Positions 34,350 to 44,183 are shown, counted from the stretch's first letter. The stretch is 64,000 nucleotides of DNA from Edaphobacter modestus (GCF_004217555.1 NZ_SHKW01000001.1:1178001-1242000); one strand, 5' to 3'. The notes: generated by a model from the letters alone, not told the origin. Translations and numbers: made by a program.

Positions 34350-35531
34350 ATGCGGATTCTGCACATTATCGGGACGCTGAGTCCAGAGGCCGGAGGCCCC
34401 AGCCAGGCCGTGCGTATGATTCTCCGTCACCGGGAGATTGGGTACTTCGGCGAAGTGGTCACGCTGGACGATCCATCTTCTCCCTTTCTCAGCAGCCTGG
34501 ATTTTCCGGTCTATCCTCTCGGCCCCGTCTCCACAACCTACGCCTACAGTCCGAGGCTGATCCCATGGATCCAACAGAATTACCAGGGGTACGATGGGGT
34601 CGTCGTTCATGGCCTGTGGCAATATCTCGGCCGCGCCACCCGGGCTGCCCTGGCAGGGCGAATGCCCTACATGGTTTTCACGCATGGCATGCTCGACCCC
34701 TACTTCAAACATGCCTCGCGCTTGAAGCACTACAAGAAGTGGCTCTACTGGGCGCCTGTCGAATACCGCGTCTTGCGCGATGCCTACCGCGTCTTGTTCA
34801 CCTCGACCGCCGAAAAAGAGTTGGCCGAGGAGAGCTTCTGGCTGCACCGCTGGACGCCCCACGTTGTTCCTTATGGAGTCAATGGGCCGCCAGGTGGAGA
34901 TTCGCAGCCGCTCCGCACGGCATTCTTTGAGCGATGCCCGGGGGTCGCGGATAAGCGCTATCTTCTCTTTCTCGGGCGCATCCATCGCAAGAAGGGATGC
35001 GATCTTCTGATCGAGGCCTTCGCCAAGGTTGCGCGTCAGGATCCCGGCCTTCATCTTGTGATGGCGGGACCGGATCAGCAGGGCTGGAGCGGGGACCTTA
35101 AACAGATGGCCCGCATCGCCGGTGTGGAAGAACGCATTCATTGGCCAGGCATGGTGACCGGAGATGCGAAGTGGGGAGCCTTTTATGCGTCGGAGGCCTT
35201 CATCCTTCCTTCGCACCAGGAGAACTTCGGCATCGCGGTCGCCGAGTCTCTGAGCTGCGGAAAGCCTGTATTGCTTGCCGACAAGGTCAACATCGCCGAC
35301 GACATTGCAAAGGATGGGGCAGGTTACATGGAGCCCGACACGGCGGAAGGAACGCTGCGGCTGCTGGAACGGTGGCTCGCCACGCCTTCCGAGACCCGCA
35401 CCACCATGGCCGAGCGTGCAGTCGAATGTTTTCGCCGCCGCTATGACATGCGCGAGAATGCTAAAACCATCATGCGTCTCTTCGAATCCGCAAAGATTCA
35501 CGAGACCGAAACACTCGTTGCCCGTTCCTGA
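34350..35531 (+). CDS. GT4-family glycosyltransferase
   Basis: A 393-residue GT-B enzyme with a glycine-rich entry (MRILHIIGTLSPEAGGPSQAV) and a GT4 C-terminal part (LLFLGRIHRKKGCDLLIEAFAKV, then AFILPSHQENFGIAVAESLSCGKPVLLAD, holding the E-x7-E-type motif). It resembles WcaI/WcaL-like enzymes of exopolysaccharide clusters. GAGAGGG precedes the ATG. It is 22 bases after the first glycosyltransferase and 7 bases before the acetyltransferase gene, which fits one transcript. Confidence 0.88.
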   Translation: MRILHIIGTLSPEAGGPSQAVRMILRHREIGYFGEVVTLDDPSSPFLSSLDFPVYPLGPVSTTYAYSPRLIPWIQQNYQGYDGVVVHGLWQYLGRATRAALAGRMPYMVFTHGMLDPYFKHASRLKHYKKWLYWAPVEYRVLRDAYRVLFTSTAEKELAEESFWLHRWTPHVVPYGVNGPPGGDSQPLRTAFFERCPGVADKRYLLFLGRIHRKKGCDLLIEAFAKVARQDPGLHLVMAGPDQQGWSGDLKQMARIAGVEERIHWPGMVTGDAKWGAFYASEAFILPSHQENFGIAVAESLSCGKPVLLADKVNIADDIAKDGAGYMEPDTAEGTLRLLERWLATPSETRTTMAERAVECFRRRYDMRENAKTIMRLFESAKIHETETLVARS

Positions 35532-35538
35532 GGCCCCG

Positions 35539-36150
35539 ATGCCCAGACCAGTTCACTACAACGCGGCTGACCACATCTCCGCCGAGACTGCGGCCGACCC
35601 CTACCAGCGACCCGCGTTTTCCCTGCAGCAGCGCCTTCGACGCCTGCTGTGGAATATCTGCTGGGCGCTCTTTTATCGCACCTCGCCGCGGCCTCTCCAC
35701 GGTTGGCGATCGTTTCTGCTGCGTCTCTTTGGGGCGACAATGGGCCCCGCCTGCCACTTCTATCCCAAGTCGAAGGTATGGGCTCCATGGAATCTGGTGT
35801 GCGCGGACCAGGTCACGTCAGCCGATGGGGCCGAGATCTACAATCCGGCTCCGGTTTCCTTCGGTTCGCACGCCATTCTTTCGCAGGATGCCTACGTCTG
35901 CGGGGCCACCCACGACTACGACGATCCCGCCTTCCCTCTCCTGGCCTATGCGATGACCTTCGGAGCGTATAGCTGGGTGTGCGCACGGGCATCGGTAGGC
36001 CCCGGGGTCAGCATGGGAGATGGCGCGGTTCTGGGCCTGGGGTCAGTGGCCACGCGAAATCTGGAGGCCTGGACGATCTACGCGGGTGTTCCAGCGGTTA
36101 AGCTGAAGGAGCGTCAGCGGCCTGCGGACAGAGGCTCAAACATCCTTTGA
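35539..36150 (+). CDS. WcaF-like hexapeptide-repeat acetyltransferase
   Basis: The 203-residue protein has the left-handed beta-helix features of colanic acid-type acetyltransferases: WNICWALFYRTSPRPLHGWRSFLLRLFGA, then ATHDYDDPAFPL with the catalytic-type His, and the GPGVSMGDGAVLGLGSVATRNLEAW repeat tail. It should O-acetylate a sugar of the exported polysaccharide. The frame is open to 35275, but ATG 35539, just after the upstream stop and with GAGG five bases before, is the proper start. Confidence 0.88.
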   Translation: MPRPVHYNAADHISAETAADPYQRPAFSLQQRLRRLLWNICWALFYRTSPRPLHGWRSFLLRLFGATMGPACHFYPKSKVWAPWNLVCADQVTSADGAEIYNPAPVSFGSHAILSQDAYVCGATHDYDDPAFPLLAYAMTFGAYSWVCARASVGPGVSMGDGAVLGLGSVATRNLEAWTIYAGVPAVKLKERQRPADRGSNIL

Positions 36151-36185
36151 GCCGCATGAGCCTCGTGCCGAGCTGCTCGGACGGG

Positions 36186-36554
36186 TCAACTCCGCAGCTT
36201 GGCGAGCAGATCAGTGGGATGGACCGGCTTCGCCAGAATTTCAAACTCATGCCCTTGAGCGCGCGCCTTTTCGAGCAGATCGGCGGTCGCAGCCTGACCC
36301 GAAAAGAGAAGAATCTTGCAGTTGGGCAGACGCTGCCGCGTAAGAATCGCAGCCTCGATTCCGGTCATTCCGGTCATGATCACATCACTGATCAGCATAT
36401 CGGGCTGAAAGCTATCGAGCACCTCAATGGCTTTCTCTCCGCTGAAGACGGCACGTGCCTCGAACCCTGCCTGGTTCAGAATGATCGCCAGCGTGTTCGC
36501 AATCACTTGCTCGTCGTCGGCGACGAGGACTCTCGGTTTTTGTGTCGTGGACAT
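36186..36554 (-). CDS. Single-domain response regulator (receiver only)
   Basis: A receiver domain of about 122 residues from ATG 36554. The acidic pair is D13/D14 (VADDE), the phospho-acceptor is D57 (DMLISDVIM), and the switch residues are the serine of LLFSG and the lysine of LAKPVHP. There is no output domain. Such proteins relay phosphate or act as CheY-like switches. The frame reaches 36596. It lies convergent with the acetyltransferase gene at the end of the polysaccharide locus; no histidine kinase is near. Confidence 0.88.
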   Translation of the reverse strand: MSTTQKPRVLVADDEQVIANTLAIILNQAGFEARAVFSGEKAIEVLDSFQPDMLISDVIMTGMTGIEAAILTRQRLPNCKILLFSGQAATADLLEKARAQGHEFEILAKPVHPTDLLAKLRS

Positions 36555-36729
36555 ACGAAGATATTCCCCCATCAAGTTATTCAGCTTATTCAGCACTAAG
36601 TTGCAATGCGGTCAGTGGGTGTGTGGCTTTACTATGGACCCTAGGTACTAATGATACGCTGAGCGCAGAGCCTGCGATACCGCTCTGATCCAATTTCATC
36701 AACCTCACGTCACCTGAAAACCATATTCT

Positions 36730-38076
36730 ATGCAGCAAGTCATTATTCGTGCCGAACAGGTCGAGAAATACTACGCGCAGCCGAGCGAGAACCGGATTCA
36801 GGTCATCTCGCCCACCGACCTGTCTATCAGCGAAGGCGAGATCGTTGCGTTGCTCGGCCCCTCGGGATCGGGCAAATCGACCCTGCTGCGTATGTTGACG
36901 GGGCTTTCGACGCCCTCGGCGGGCCAGGTGTTCTGGCATGAAAAACCTGTTGCCAATGCCGACGTCAATGTAGCCATCGTCTTCCAGAGCTTCGCCCTGT
37001 TTCCATGGCTGACGGTCGTCGAGAATGTGGAAGCACCTTTGAAGGCGCGTGGCCTGGAGGCCTCCGACCGTCGCAAGCGCGCGCTCAAGATGCTGGACAC
37101 GGTCGGCCTCGACGGCTTCCAGACGGCATATCCCAAGGAGCTCTCCGGCGGAATGCGCCAGCGCGTCGGCTTTGCCCGCGCCCTTGTTGTCGAGCCGGAA
37201 GTACTCTTCATGGACGAGCCGTTCTCCGCGCTCGACGTGCTGACGGCCGAAAACCTTCGCAGCGAGCTGCTTGAGTTGTGGCAGAAGAAGACGATACCCA
37301 CCCGCGCCATTTTTATTGTGACGCACAATATCGAAGAAGCGGTGCTTCTCGCCGACCGGATTATTGTCCTGGGCCGTAACCCTGGCCATGTGCGAACCGA
37401 CTTCAAGGTTGCCCTCGCACATCCTCGTGAGCGTAAGGCGGCCGCCTTCACCCAGCTGGTCGATTACATCTACAAGGTGCTCACGCAGCCGGAAGCCCAG
37501 CCACCGGCGCCGCCCCTCACTCCCGAGGGAAGACCCGTGCGCGACCAGCGCCAGATGCATTATCAGATGCTGCCGCACGCCCGTCCGGGAGGCATCGCCG
37601 GCCTGCTCGAAATCCTGCTCGACCACAATGGCAAGGACGATATCTACCGTCTGGCCGACGATCTTGCCTTCGAGATCGACGATCTGCTTCCCATCGTCGA
37701 CGCCGCGCAGCTTCTCGGCTTCCTCAAGGTCGTCGAGGGCGACGCCGCCATCACACCGACCGGCGCCGAATATGCCAACTCTGAGATCCTTCGGCAGAAG
37801 GAGCTCTTCCGCATCGCCGCCGTCGAAAATGTCCTTCTTCTGCGCCAGATCGTTCGCGCCATCGAGGCCAAGAGCGACAAGAGCGTTCCCGAGGAGTTCT
37901 TCCACGACATGCTGGACGAACAATTCAGCGAAGACGAGACGCTTCTCCAGCTTGAGACCGCGATCAACTGGGGACGCTACGCCGAACTGTTCGACTTCGA
38001 CGCCTCCCGCCGTCGTTTTACCCAGCCGGAAAAGCAGGAGAACGATTCGACGGTGACGTCGGAGATTGAAGCATGA
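36730..38076 (+). CDS. ABC transporter ATPase, nitrate/sulfonate/taurine type with AAA-associated domain
   Basis: A 448-residue protein. Residues 1-260 are an ABC ATPase with Walker A (GPSGSGKST), signature LSGGMRQR and Walker B (VLFMDEPFSALD). Residues about 290-430 form the AAA-associated C-terminal domain (MLPHARPGGIAGLLEILLDHNGKDDIYRLADDL), as in NrtD/SsuB relatives found in Acidobacteria and other soil bacteria. It energises the double permease encoded next, with which it overlaps by four bases (ATGA). The substrate is unknown because no binding protein is in the window. Confidence 0.9.
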   Translation: MQQVIIRAEQVEKYYAQPSENRIQVISPTDLSISEGEIVALLGPSGSGKSTLLRMLTGLSTPSAGQVFWHEKPVANADVNVAIVFQSFALFPWLTVVENVEAPLKARGLEASDRRKRALKMLDTVGLDGFQTAYPKELSGGMRQRVGFARALVVEPEVLFMDEPFSALDVLTAENLRSELLELWQKKTIPTRAIFIVTHNIEEAVLLADRIIVLGRNPGHVRTDFKVALAHPRERKAAAFTQLVDYIYKVLTQPEAQPPAPPLTPEGRPVRDQRQMHYQMLPHARPGGIAGLLEILLDHNGKDDIYRLADDLAFEIDDLLPIVDAAQLLGFLKVVEGDAAITPTGAEYANSEILRQKELFRIAAVENVLLLRQIVRAIEAKSDKSVPEEFFHDMLDEQFSEDETLLQLETAINWGRYAELFDFDASRRRFTQPEKQENDSTVTSEIEA

Positions 38077-39863
38077 TCCACCTTCCGGACAGCTTCAGCT
38101 ACGTCCGGGGCCGCGAGACCCTGGCCCGCTCGCAGGTCTTGCGCCGCAGCTGGCCGGTCGTGCTCGATCTCTGCGTGGCTGGAATAGGCCTCGCCTGCTT
38201 TTATGGCGTCGTGCAGCTGGCCAGTTACTGGTTCGGGCATCCGTTACCGGCGATCACCATCTCGCTCAGCCCTCGTGCACTCCCTCGCTACGCGTTCTAC
38301 TCCATCGTGCGCATCTGGCTCGCCTACGCGCTGAGCCTTCTGTTCGCAATCGGGTATGGCTATACCGCGGCGTACAATCGTCGCGTTGAAGCCCTGATGA
38401 TCGCGGGCCTCGACATCCTGCAGTCTATTCCCGTACTGAGCTTCCTTCCGGGCGTCATGCTAGCCATGGTCGCGCTCTTCCCCTCGCGGCAGATCGGTGT
38501 GGAGATGGGAGCCATCATCCTCATCTTTACCGGCCAGGTGTGGAACATCGCCTTCAGCTTCTACTCCTCGCTCAAGAGCATCCCCCGCGAGCTTCGCGAA
38601 GCTGCCATGGTCTATCGCTTCTCCCCCTGGCAGCGGCTGGTCGAGCTGGAACTGCCCTACGCTGCAATCGGGTTGGTTTGGAACTCTATGGTGTCGGTCG
38701 CCGGAGGATGGTTTTTCCTGATGGCCTGCGAGATGTTCGTCCTCGGGCCGCGCGACTTCCGGCTGCCCGGCCTCGGCTCCTACCTTCAGACGGCCGCCAG
38801 CACTGGAAATGGAGTCGCGATTACATGGGGCCTCATCACGATGATTGCAATCATCGTTGCGACCGACCAGCTCCTCTGGCGTCCGGTCATCGCGTGGAGC
38901 GACAAGTTCAAGTTCGAGCAGGTGGAGACTACGTCGCGCGTCCGGTCTCCACTGCTCCACCTTCTTCAGCATTCGAGGGGCCTGCACACGCTGCGCAATC
39001 ACACCATTCAGCCTCTCACCGAAGCGATCTACCAGAGGCTTGCCTACAATCGGCGGCCCAGCGCAGGTGGTGCCGCTCAATCCAGCATCCTCTCCCGAAA
39101 GAGCCGCGAACGCCTGAACGCTATGTTGCGCGGGGTTGCCCTCTTGCTGGTCATCGGTGGCGTTCTCTATGCCGCCTTCCACGCACTCTCGTTGCTTCGG
39201 GAGGTCCAGCGCGCTGAATTTCTGCAGATTCTCGAGGGGGCGGTGGCGACCTTCCTTCGCGTCAATACCGCGCTTCTTCTTGCCTCCGCGTGGACCATTC
39301 CGGCGGGAGTCGCCATCGGATTCCATCCTCGCCTGGCGCGGGTTGCGCAACCGGTGGCGCAGATCGCCGCCTCTGTCCCGGCAACGGCGCTCTTCCCCGT
39401 CATTCTGATGGCCCTGGTCAAAATGGGGGGCGGGCTCGGCGTCGGCTCCATTCTTCTGATGATGCTTGGTACCCAGTGGTACATCCTGTTCAACGTTATC
39501 GCCGGCGCCATGGCGATCCCGACGGATCTGCGCGAGGTCGCAACACTCTTCCACTTCACCACCGCGCAGCGTTGGCGCACCCTGATTCTTCCGGGAATCT
39601 TCCCTTACCTCATCACCGGCCTGGTGACAGCCTCGGGAGGTGCATGGAACGCGAGCATCATCGCCGAGTACTTCCGGCTCAAGAATCAGACGTTCGAGAC
39701 CACGGGGCTGGGCGCGGTCATCAGCGCCGCAACGGACTCCGGAAAGTTCGAGATTCTTCTGCTTGCGACCATCGTCATGGCCGGAATGGTGGTGACGATC
39801 AACCGGCTGGTGTGGCGTCCGCTCTATCGCCTTGCGGAGACCCGCTACAGGGTGGGAGCCTAA
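38073..39863 (+). CDS. ABC transporter permease with two fused permease domains
   Basis: A 596-residue protein made of two tandem BPD-type permease units. The first covers about residues 70-290 and carries an EAA-like loop (ELREAAMVYRFSPWQRLVELELPYA). The second covers about 370-590 with its own loop (DLREVATLFHFTTAQRWRTLILPGIFPYL). Both loops contact the ATPase. Most relatives of the nitrate/taurine type use two copies of a single permease, so this is a gene fusion. The gene is convergent with the AI-2E-like gene, four bases away. Confidence 0.9.
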   Translation: MIHLPDSFSYVRGRETLARSQVLRRSWPVVLDLCVAGIGLACFYGVVQLASYWFGHPLPAITISLSPRALPRYAFYSIVRIWLAYALSLLFAIGYGYTAAYNRRVEALMIAGLDILQSIPVLSFLPGVMLAMVALFPSRQIGVEMGAIILIFTGQVWNIAFSFYSSLKSIPRELREAAMVYRFSPWQRLVELELPYAAIGLVWNSMVSVAGGWFFLMACEMFVLGPRDFRLPGLGSYLQTAASTGNGVAITWGLITMIAIIVATDQLLWRPVIAWSDKFKFEQVETTSRVRSPLLHLLQHSRGLHTLRNHTIQPLTEAIYQRLAYNRRPSAGGAAQSSILSRKSRERLNAMLRGVALLLVIGGVLYAAFHALSLLREVQRAEFLQILEGAVATFLRVNTALLLASAWTIPAGVAIGFHPRLARVAQPVAQIAASVPATALFPVILMALVKMGGGLGVGSILLMMLGTQWYILFNVIAGAMAIPTDLREVATLFHFTTAQRWRTLILPGIFPYLITGLVTASGGAWNASIIAEYFRLKNQTFETTGLGAVISAATDSGKFEILLLATIVMAGMVVTINRLVWRPLYRLAETRYRVGA

Positions 39864-39867
39864 AGAT

Positions 39868-40377
39868 CTAAGGCTGCTGGTTCCGATGGCGGTCGCGAAA
39901 CGCGTAGAACACTGCCAGCAAAGGCGGCGCCAACAACACCCCCCAGAATGGAATGATGATTCCCAGCACGATCGGTCCCAGCAACGCCGCCCACCACGGC
40001 ACGCTGGTAGTTCGGTGAAGCACGTAGGGACCGATCACCAGTCCTTCAAGGATCGCGATCACACCGTAGAGTCCCAGCACCAGCCCCAGCCTCCACCAGT
40101 CTTCCGATCCCTGAAAAGCGACTGACAGCACCGGGCCGATCAATGCGATCATGCCTCCGAAGGTAGGAATGATCTGCAGCATCGCGCCCAGCAAGGCCCA
40201 GAACGGTGCCAGGGGAACACGAATCAGCTCGAGGCCTATCAGCCACAACACGCCGACGATCAGCGCATCGAGAGTTGCCGCCCGCCACCAGTTCACCAGA
40301 GCGCCGCCGGCTGTGCGAAACGGAGATTGTGGCGTACCCGGCGTCGTCATACCAACCTGATCATCCTTCCTTCGCAT
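39868..40377 (-). CDS. Short AI-2E/PerM-family membrane protein
   Basis: The 169-residue protein has about four membrane helices and the C-terminal AI-2E family hallmark (ALLGAMLQIIPTFGGMIALIGPVLSV, then VIAILEGLVIGPYVLHRTTSVP). Full-length members are near 350 residues with eight helices, so this matches only the C-terminal half. It may be a shortened gene remnant or a natural small version. An internal ATG at 40350 is another possible start. Function is unknown; family members are exporters, some linked to Na/H antiport. Confidence 0.72.
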   Translation of the reverse strand: MRRKDDQVGMTTPGTPQSPFRTAGGALVNWWRAATLDALIVGVLWLIGLELIRVPLAPFWALLGAMLQIIPTFGGMIALIGPVLSVAFQGSEDWWRLGLVLGLYGVIAILEGLVIGPYVLHRTTSVPWWAALLGPIVLGIIIPFWGVLLAPPLLAVFYAFRDRHRNQQP

Positions 40378-40501
40378 CAGAACCTAAGCGCTCCTCTTGT
40401 GAACTAACGTACGCGGAGCCGGACAATTTCGGAAACTGCCCGCGCCTGCAGGGGCAGGCTTGTGTGAACAACAGCAGCAGCAGTGAAAGGAAACTAAAGC
40501 C

Positions 40502-41833
40502 ATGGCCGTTATGATGCAAGCCTTCTATTGGGACTCTCCGATTAAGGAGCAGAAGGAAGGCGAGTGGTGGAACTTTGTCGCAGAGAAAGCTCCCGAGCTC
40601 GGCAAAGCAGGTATCAACGCTCTCTGGCTTCCGCCCATCTGCAAAGGCGCCGAGGCGCGCTCCCCCGGATACGACCCCTACGACTACTTCGACCTGGGAG
40701 ACTTCGATCAGAAGGGCGCCGTCAAGACTCTCTACGGCAACCGCGCCGAGCTTGAGAACCTGATTAAAACTCTGCGCGAAAACAACATGAATGCCTACGC
40801 TGACATGGTCATCAATCACAACTCCGGTGCCGACGAAGAAGAAGTAAACCCCATCGACGGCCAGAAGCGATGGACGAAGTTCAATCCGAAGTCCGGCCGG
40901 TTTCCGCGCGACTGGAACTGCTTTCATCCCTCCCGCTACGAGCGTGTGATGATCGAAGGCGAAAACTTCGCGGGCTTCCCGCACCTCTGTCACCGCAATC
41001 CCCGCGTCTATACCGCCATGTTCGAGTATGGCCGCATGGTGATTGAAGAGCTCGGCTTCGACGGCTTCCGCTTCGATTTCGCCAAGGGCTTCGGAGCATG
41101 GATGATCGGCCTTCTCGCCAAATACCGCTACGAACGCGACGGCAAGGAGTTCACCCCGTTCGTCGTCGGCGAGTACTGGTCCGGTCCAGATGGCATCGGC
41201 AACTGGCTCGACGAGGTCCGCGCTGTAACCGACAACCAGATCGCCGCCTTCGACTTTCCCTTGCGCTACAAGCTGAAGGATCTCTGCGACACCCTGCAAT
41301 ACGACCTGCGCAATCTCACAAGCGATGGCTCCGTCGTTGCCAACCGGCCCTTCAACGCCGTCACTTTCGTTGAAAACCACGACATGGGTGGCAACGAGAT
41401 CGTCAACGATAAAAATCTCGCGTACTCCTTCATCCTGATGAACGAGGGATACCCCTGTATCTTCTGGTACGACTACTACAACCTCGGCCTCGCACGGCCC
41501 GGTACTCCCAACGGCATCGATGCCCTGATCGACGCGCATCACAAGTATGCTGACGGCGAAGCATGCATTCTGCACGCCGATCCCGACCTCTACATCCTGC
41601 AACGCAGCGGCATGGATGGCCGACCCGGCTGCATTTATGTGCTCAACAACCTCGGCGACAAGTGGTCCGGCACATCAGTCAAAACGCAGTGGAAGAATCA
41701 GAAGTTCCGCCCCGTAGCCTGGGACGGACACGACATCGCGCATCCGGACGAACGCACCACCGACCCCGAAGGCAATGCAGAGTTTCCGGCACCGCCGCGA
41801 GGATACGCCGTGTATGCACCCGTCTTCGAGTAA
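40502..41833 (+). CDS. Alpha-amylase, GH13 family, cytoplasmic
   Basis: A 443-residue GH13 enzyme with the catalytic triad at D192 ([11 protein letters not shown]), E224 (VVGEYW) and D294 (FVENHD), and the NALWLPP and ADMVINHN conserved regions. There is no signal peptide, so it should act in the cytoplasm on glycogen or maltodextrins. This resembles the AmyA-type alpha-amylases with an 'alpha-amylase C-terminal beta' domain. AAAGGAAAC precedes the ATG at a rather long distance. purQ follows on the same strand. Confidence 0.92.
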   Translation: MAVMMQAFYWDSPIKEQKEGEWWNFVAEKAPELGKAGINALWLPPICKGAEARSPGYDPYDYFDLGDFDQKGAVKTLYGNRAELENLIKTLRENNMNAYADMVINHNSGADEEEVNPIDGQKRWTKFNPKSGRFPRDWNCFHPSRYERVMIEGENFAGFPHLCHRNPRVYTAMFEYGRMVIEELGFDGFRFDFAKGFGAWMIGLLAKYRYERDGKEFTPFVVGEYWSGPDGIGNWLDEVRAVTDNQIAAFDFPLRYKLKDLCDTLQYDLRNLTSDGSVVANRPFNAVTFVENHDMGGNEIVNDKNLAYSFILMNEGYPCIFWYDYYNLGLARPGTPNGIDALIDAHHKYADGEACILHADPDLYILQRSGMDGRPGCIYVLNNLGDKWSGTSVKTQWKNQKFRPVAWDGHDIAHPDERTTDPEGNAEFPAPPRGYAVYAPVFE

Positions 41834-41867
41834 GAAACGCATGTTCGCAGATGCTATCCTTAAAGCT

Positions 41868-42566
41868 ATGAAATTCGGCGTTCTGGTCTTCCCGGGCTCC
41901 AACTGCGATCACGACACGTATAACGTCATCGAGAACCTGGTCCAGCAGCCAGTCACCTTCCTTTGGCACGCGTCTGAAGATCTTGAGGGCTGCGATGCCA
42001 TCCTCGTTCCTGGAGGTTTCGCTTATGGCGACTATCTCCGCACCGGAGCCATCGCGAAGTTCGCTCCCGTCATGCAGTCCGTCATCAAGTTCGCGAAGAA
42101 TGGCGGCCTTGTCTTCGGGATCTGCAATGGCTTCCAGATCCTTTGCGAGTCCGGCCTTCTGCCTGGCGCCCTGATGCGCAACGCCAACCAGCACTACATC
42201 TGCAAGCAGGTTCACCTGCGCACCGAGACTGCGGACTCCCCCTTCACCGACGGGATCGAGGGCGGCCGCGTTCTTCAGATGCCCATCGGCCACATGGAGG
42301 GCAACTACTTCTGCGATGCCGATACTCTCGCAAAGCTCAAAGCCGAAGACCGCATCGCCTTTCGCTACTCAACTCCAGCGGGCGAGATCACCCCGGCGGC
42401 AAACCCGAACGGATCGCTTGAAAACATTGCGGGCGTGTTAAGCGAGGGCCGCAACGTACTCGGCATGATGCCTCACCCGGATCGCTCGAGCGAAGCCCTT
42501 CTCGGCTCCGCCGACGGCCTGCTGCTCTTCCGCTCCATGGTCGATTCTCTTGCGCTGGCGCGATAG
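41868..42566 (+). CDS. purQ: Phosphoribosylformylglycinamidine synthase, glutaminase subunit
   Basis: The 232-residue class I glutamine amidotransferase starts [16 protein letters not shown], the standard PurQ opening. The catalytic cysteine is C86 ([12 protein letters not shown]); the His-Glu pair lies in [11 protein letters not shown]. It supplies ammonia to PurL for the fourth step of purine synthesis. ATG 41868 is chosen over longer frames that overlap the amylase stop region. purS and purL are not in the window. Confidence 0.95.
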   Translation: MKFGVLVFPGSNCDHDTYNVIENLVQQPVTFLWHASEDLEGCDAILVPGGFAYGDYLRTGAIAKFAPVMQSVIKFAKNGGLVFGICNGFQILCESGLLPGALMRNANQHYICKQVHLRTETADSPFTDGIEGGRVLQMPIGHMEGNYFCDADTLAKLKAEDRIAFRYSTPAGEITPAANPNGSLENIAGVLSEGRNVLGMMPHPDRSSEALLGSADGLLLFRSMVDSLALAR

Positions 42567-42620
42567 CACGTTCGTTTGATAAACCCTTCACTTCTTCTCC
42601 GCGGATAGACTGAGTAAGCG

Positions 42621-43412
42621 ATGATCGACATTCACCATCATCTTCTCTGGGATCAGGACGATGGCTCATCGAGCCTCGAGCTTTCGCTCGAGATGGCACA
42701 GATGGCCGCCGACGACGGCATCACTCACATCGCCTGCACACCCCATGCCAACGGCTACTACGACTACAACTTCGAGGCAATCTCTGCCAAGATTGCCGAG
42801 CTGCAGCGCCTATTGCAGCAGCGGCAGATTCCCATCACTCTCGGCCGCGGATGTGACTTTCACACCTCGTACGACAACATCCTGCTTGCCCATAACGAAC
42901 CTACCCGCTTCTCCCTCAACGGAGGCGGGTATCTGCTGGTCGAAATTCCGGATCATGCTCTTCCGCCAACTCTGGGCGAGGTCTTCTACCAGATGCAGAT
43001 CGATGGCGTGATCCCCATTCTTACGCATCCTGAACGCAATCTCACGCTGCAGAAGGACATGTCGCGCGTGAAGGAGTGGCTCCGCAGCGGTGTCCTGATT
43101 CAGGTTACGGCGGGATCGGTCGTGGGCAAGATGGGCAAAACCGCTCAGCGCATCGCCCACGAGCTTCTGGCCAAGCGCTGGGTGCACTTCCTCGCAACCG
43201 ACGCTCATAATGTGACTTCGCGCCCCCCAAAGCTGCGCGAGGCCATGGAGCTGGTCGCCGACCGCTACAGCTCCGACTACGCCCACCTGCTCTGCGTCTC
43301 CAACCCGCTGGCTGCCTTTATGGACAAGCCGATGCCGCCGCAGATGGAACCGCTCGATCTTTACGAAGATCCCACACAAAAAAGCTGGTGGCAGCGGCTC
43401 ACCGGGCGCTAA
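42621..43412 (+). CDS. CpsB/YwqE-type tyrosine-protein phosphatase (PHP domain)
   Basis: A 263-residue PHP-domain protein beginning MIDIHHHLLWDQDDGSSSLELSLEMA, with the metal-binding His/Asp motifs, ITHIACTPHANG, then PILTHPERN and FLATDAHNVTSRPP. These match the manganese-dependent phosphatases that dephosphorylate BY-kinases. It most likely reverses autophosphorylation of the Wzc-type kinase at 29.8 kb, although the two genes are 10 kb apart. The start has only a weak ribosome site. Confidence 0.9.
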   Translation: MIDIHHHLLWDQDDGSSSLELSLEMAQMAADDGITHIACTPHANGYYDYNFEAISAKIAELQRLLQQRQIPITLGRGCDFHTSYDNILLAHNEPTRFSLNGGGYLLVEIPDHALPPTLGEVFYQMQIDGVIPILTHPERNLTLQKDMSRVKEWLRSGVLIQVTAGSVVGKMGKTAQRIAHELLAKRWVHFLATDAHNVTSRPPKLREAMELVADRYSSDYAHLLCVSNPLAAFMDKPMPPQMEPLDLYEDPTQKSWWQRLTGR

Positions 43413-43439
43413 TTCCCATTACCGCGTTATCCTTCGATT

Positions 43440-44183
43440 GTGTTCTCAGCCCCCAGCGCAAGCGCCTTGCTCTCGCTGCTTCCCACCGATGCCAGCGCGC
43501 ATGGGCCTGCGCTCGATCGGCAGCTGTTGCTCAATCTCTGGATCATTCTCGGTCTGGCGGCTCTAGCACACGTACTTCTGCTCACCGGTCTCTCCCTGCG
43601 CCGGTCAAGCGGGCCCCGGGATCTCTGGACGATTGAGTTTCTTCCCCTGGCGGTGCTCGCCGTTCTTTTCTCCGCGCTCGCCCTTCGCGCCGAGCGTCTC
43701 TGGGCCAACTCCCGCTATACCGGGGCCGCTCCTGAGGCGATGCAGATTGAAGCCACCGGGGTTCAGTTCGCGTGGTATTTCCGCTACCCCGGCCCGGACG
43801 CCACGTTCGGAACTACCCGGCCACAACTCGCCTCCGCTCCTGAAGGCAATCCGCTCGGGATCGACCCGGCCGATCCCCACTCCGGCGACGATCTGGTCAC
43901 CTCTGAGCTTGTCCTGCCCGCAGACCGCGAGATCGATCTGACCCTGCACGCGCAGGATGTCATTCACGGCTTCTCTGTCCCGGAGCTCCGCGTCAAACAA
44001 AATGCCGTGCCCGGTGAGACGATTCACATCCACTTCATCCCTACAACCCCCGGCACCTACGCCATTCTCTGCACCCAGCTGTGCGGTATGGGCCACTACC
44101 GCATGAACGCCAATCTGCGCATCCTGGCTGGAGACGAATTCCGGACCTGGATGGCTACCAGAGAAAGAGCGGCCCATCCATGA
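43440..44183 (+). CDS. coxB: Cytochrome c oxidase subunit II
   Basis: The 247-residue protein has two N-terminal membrane helices (LLLNLWIILGLAALAHVLLL and LPLAVLAVLFSALAL) and a cupredoxin domain with the CuA site: the His of DVIHGFSVPELRVK, then C211-T-Q213-L-C215-G-M-G-H219-Y-R-M222. The usual Glu between the two cysteines is Gln here. There is no fused cytochrome c domain. It accepts electrons from cytochrome c at the outer face of the inner membrane. The start is GTG 43440; the stop overlaps the subunit I start (ATGA). Confidence 0.92.
   Translation: MFSAPSASALLSLLPTDASAHGPALDRQLLLNLWIILGLAALAHVLLLTGLSLRRSSGPRDLWTIEFLPLAVLAVLFSALALRAERLWANSRYTGAAPEAMQIEATGVQFAWYFRYPGPDATFGTTRPQLASAPEGNPLGIDPADPHSGDDLVTSELVLPADREIDLTLHAQDVIHGFSVPELRVKQNAVPGETIHIHFIPTTPGTYAILCTQLCGMGHYRMNANLRILAGDEFRTWMATRERAAHP

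Noticed and set aside
34248..35501. Minus-strand open frame opposite the second glycosyltransferase
   Set aside because: No family features; the plus-strand GT4 gene explains the region.
40444..40459. GCCTGC-AGGG-GCAGGC hairpin before the amylase gene
   Set aside because: Six-base stem in GC-rich DNA is likely by chance and has no T-run.
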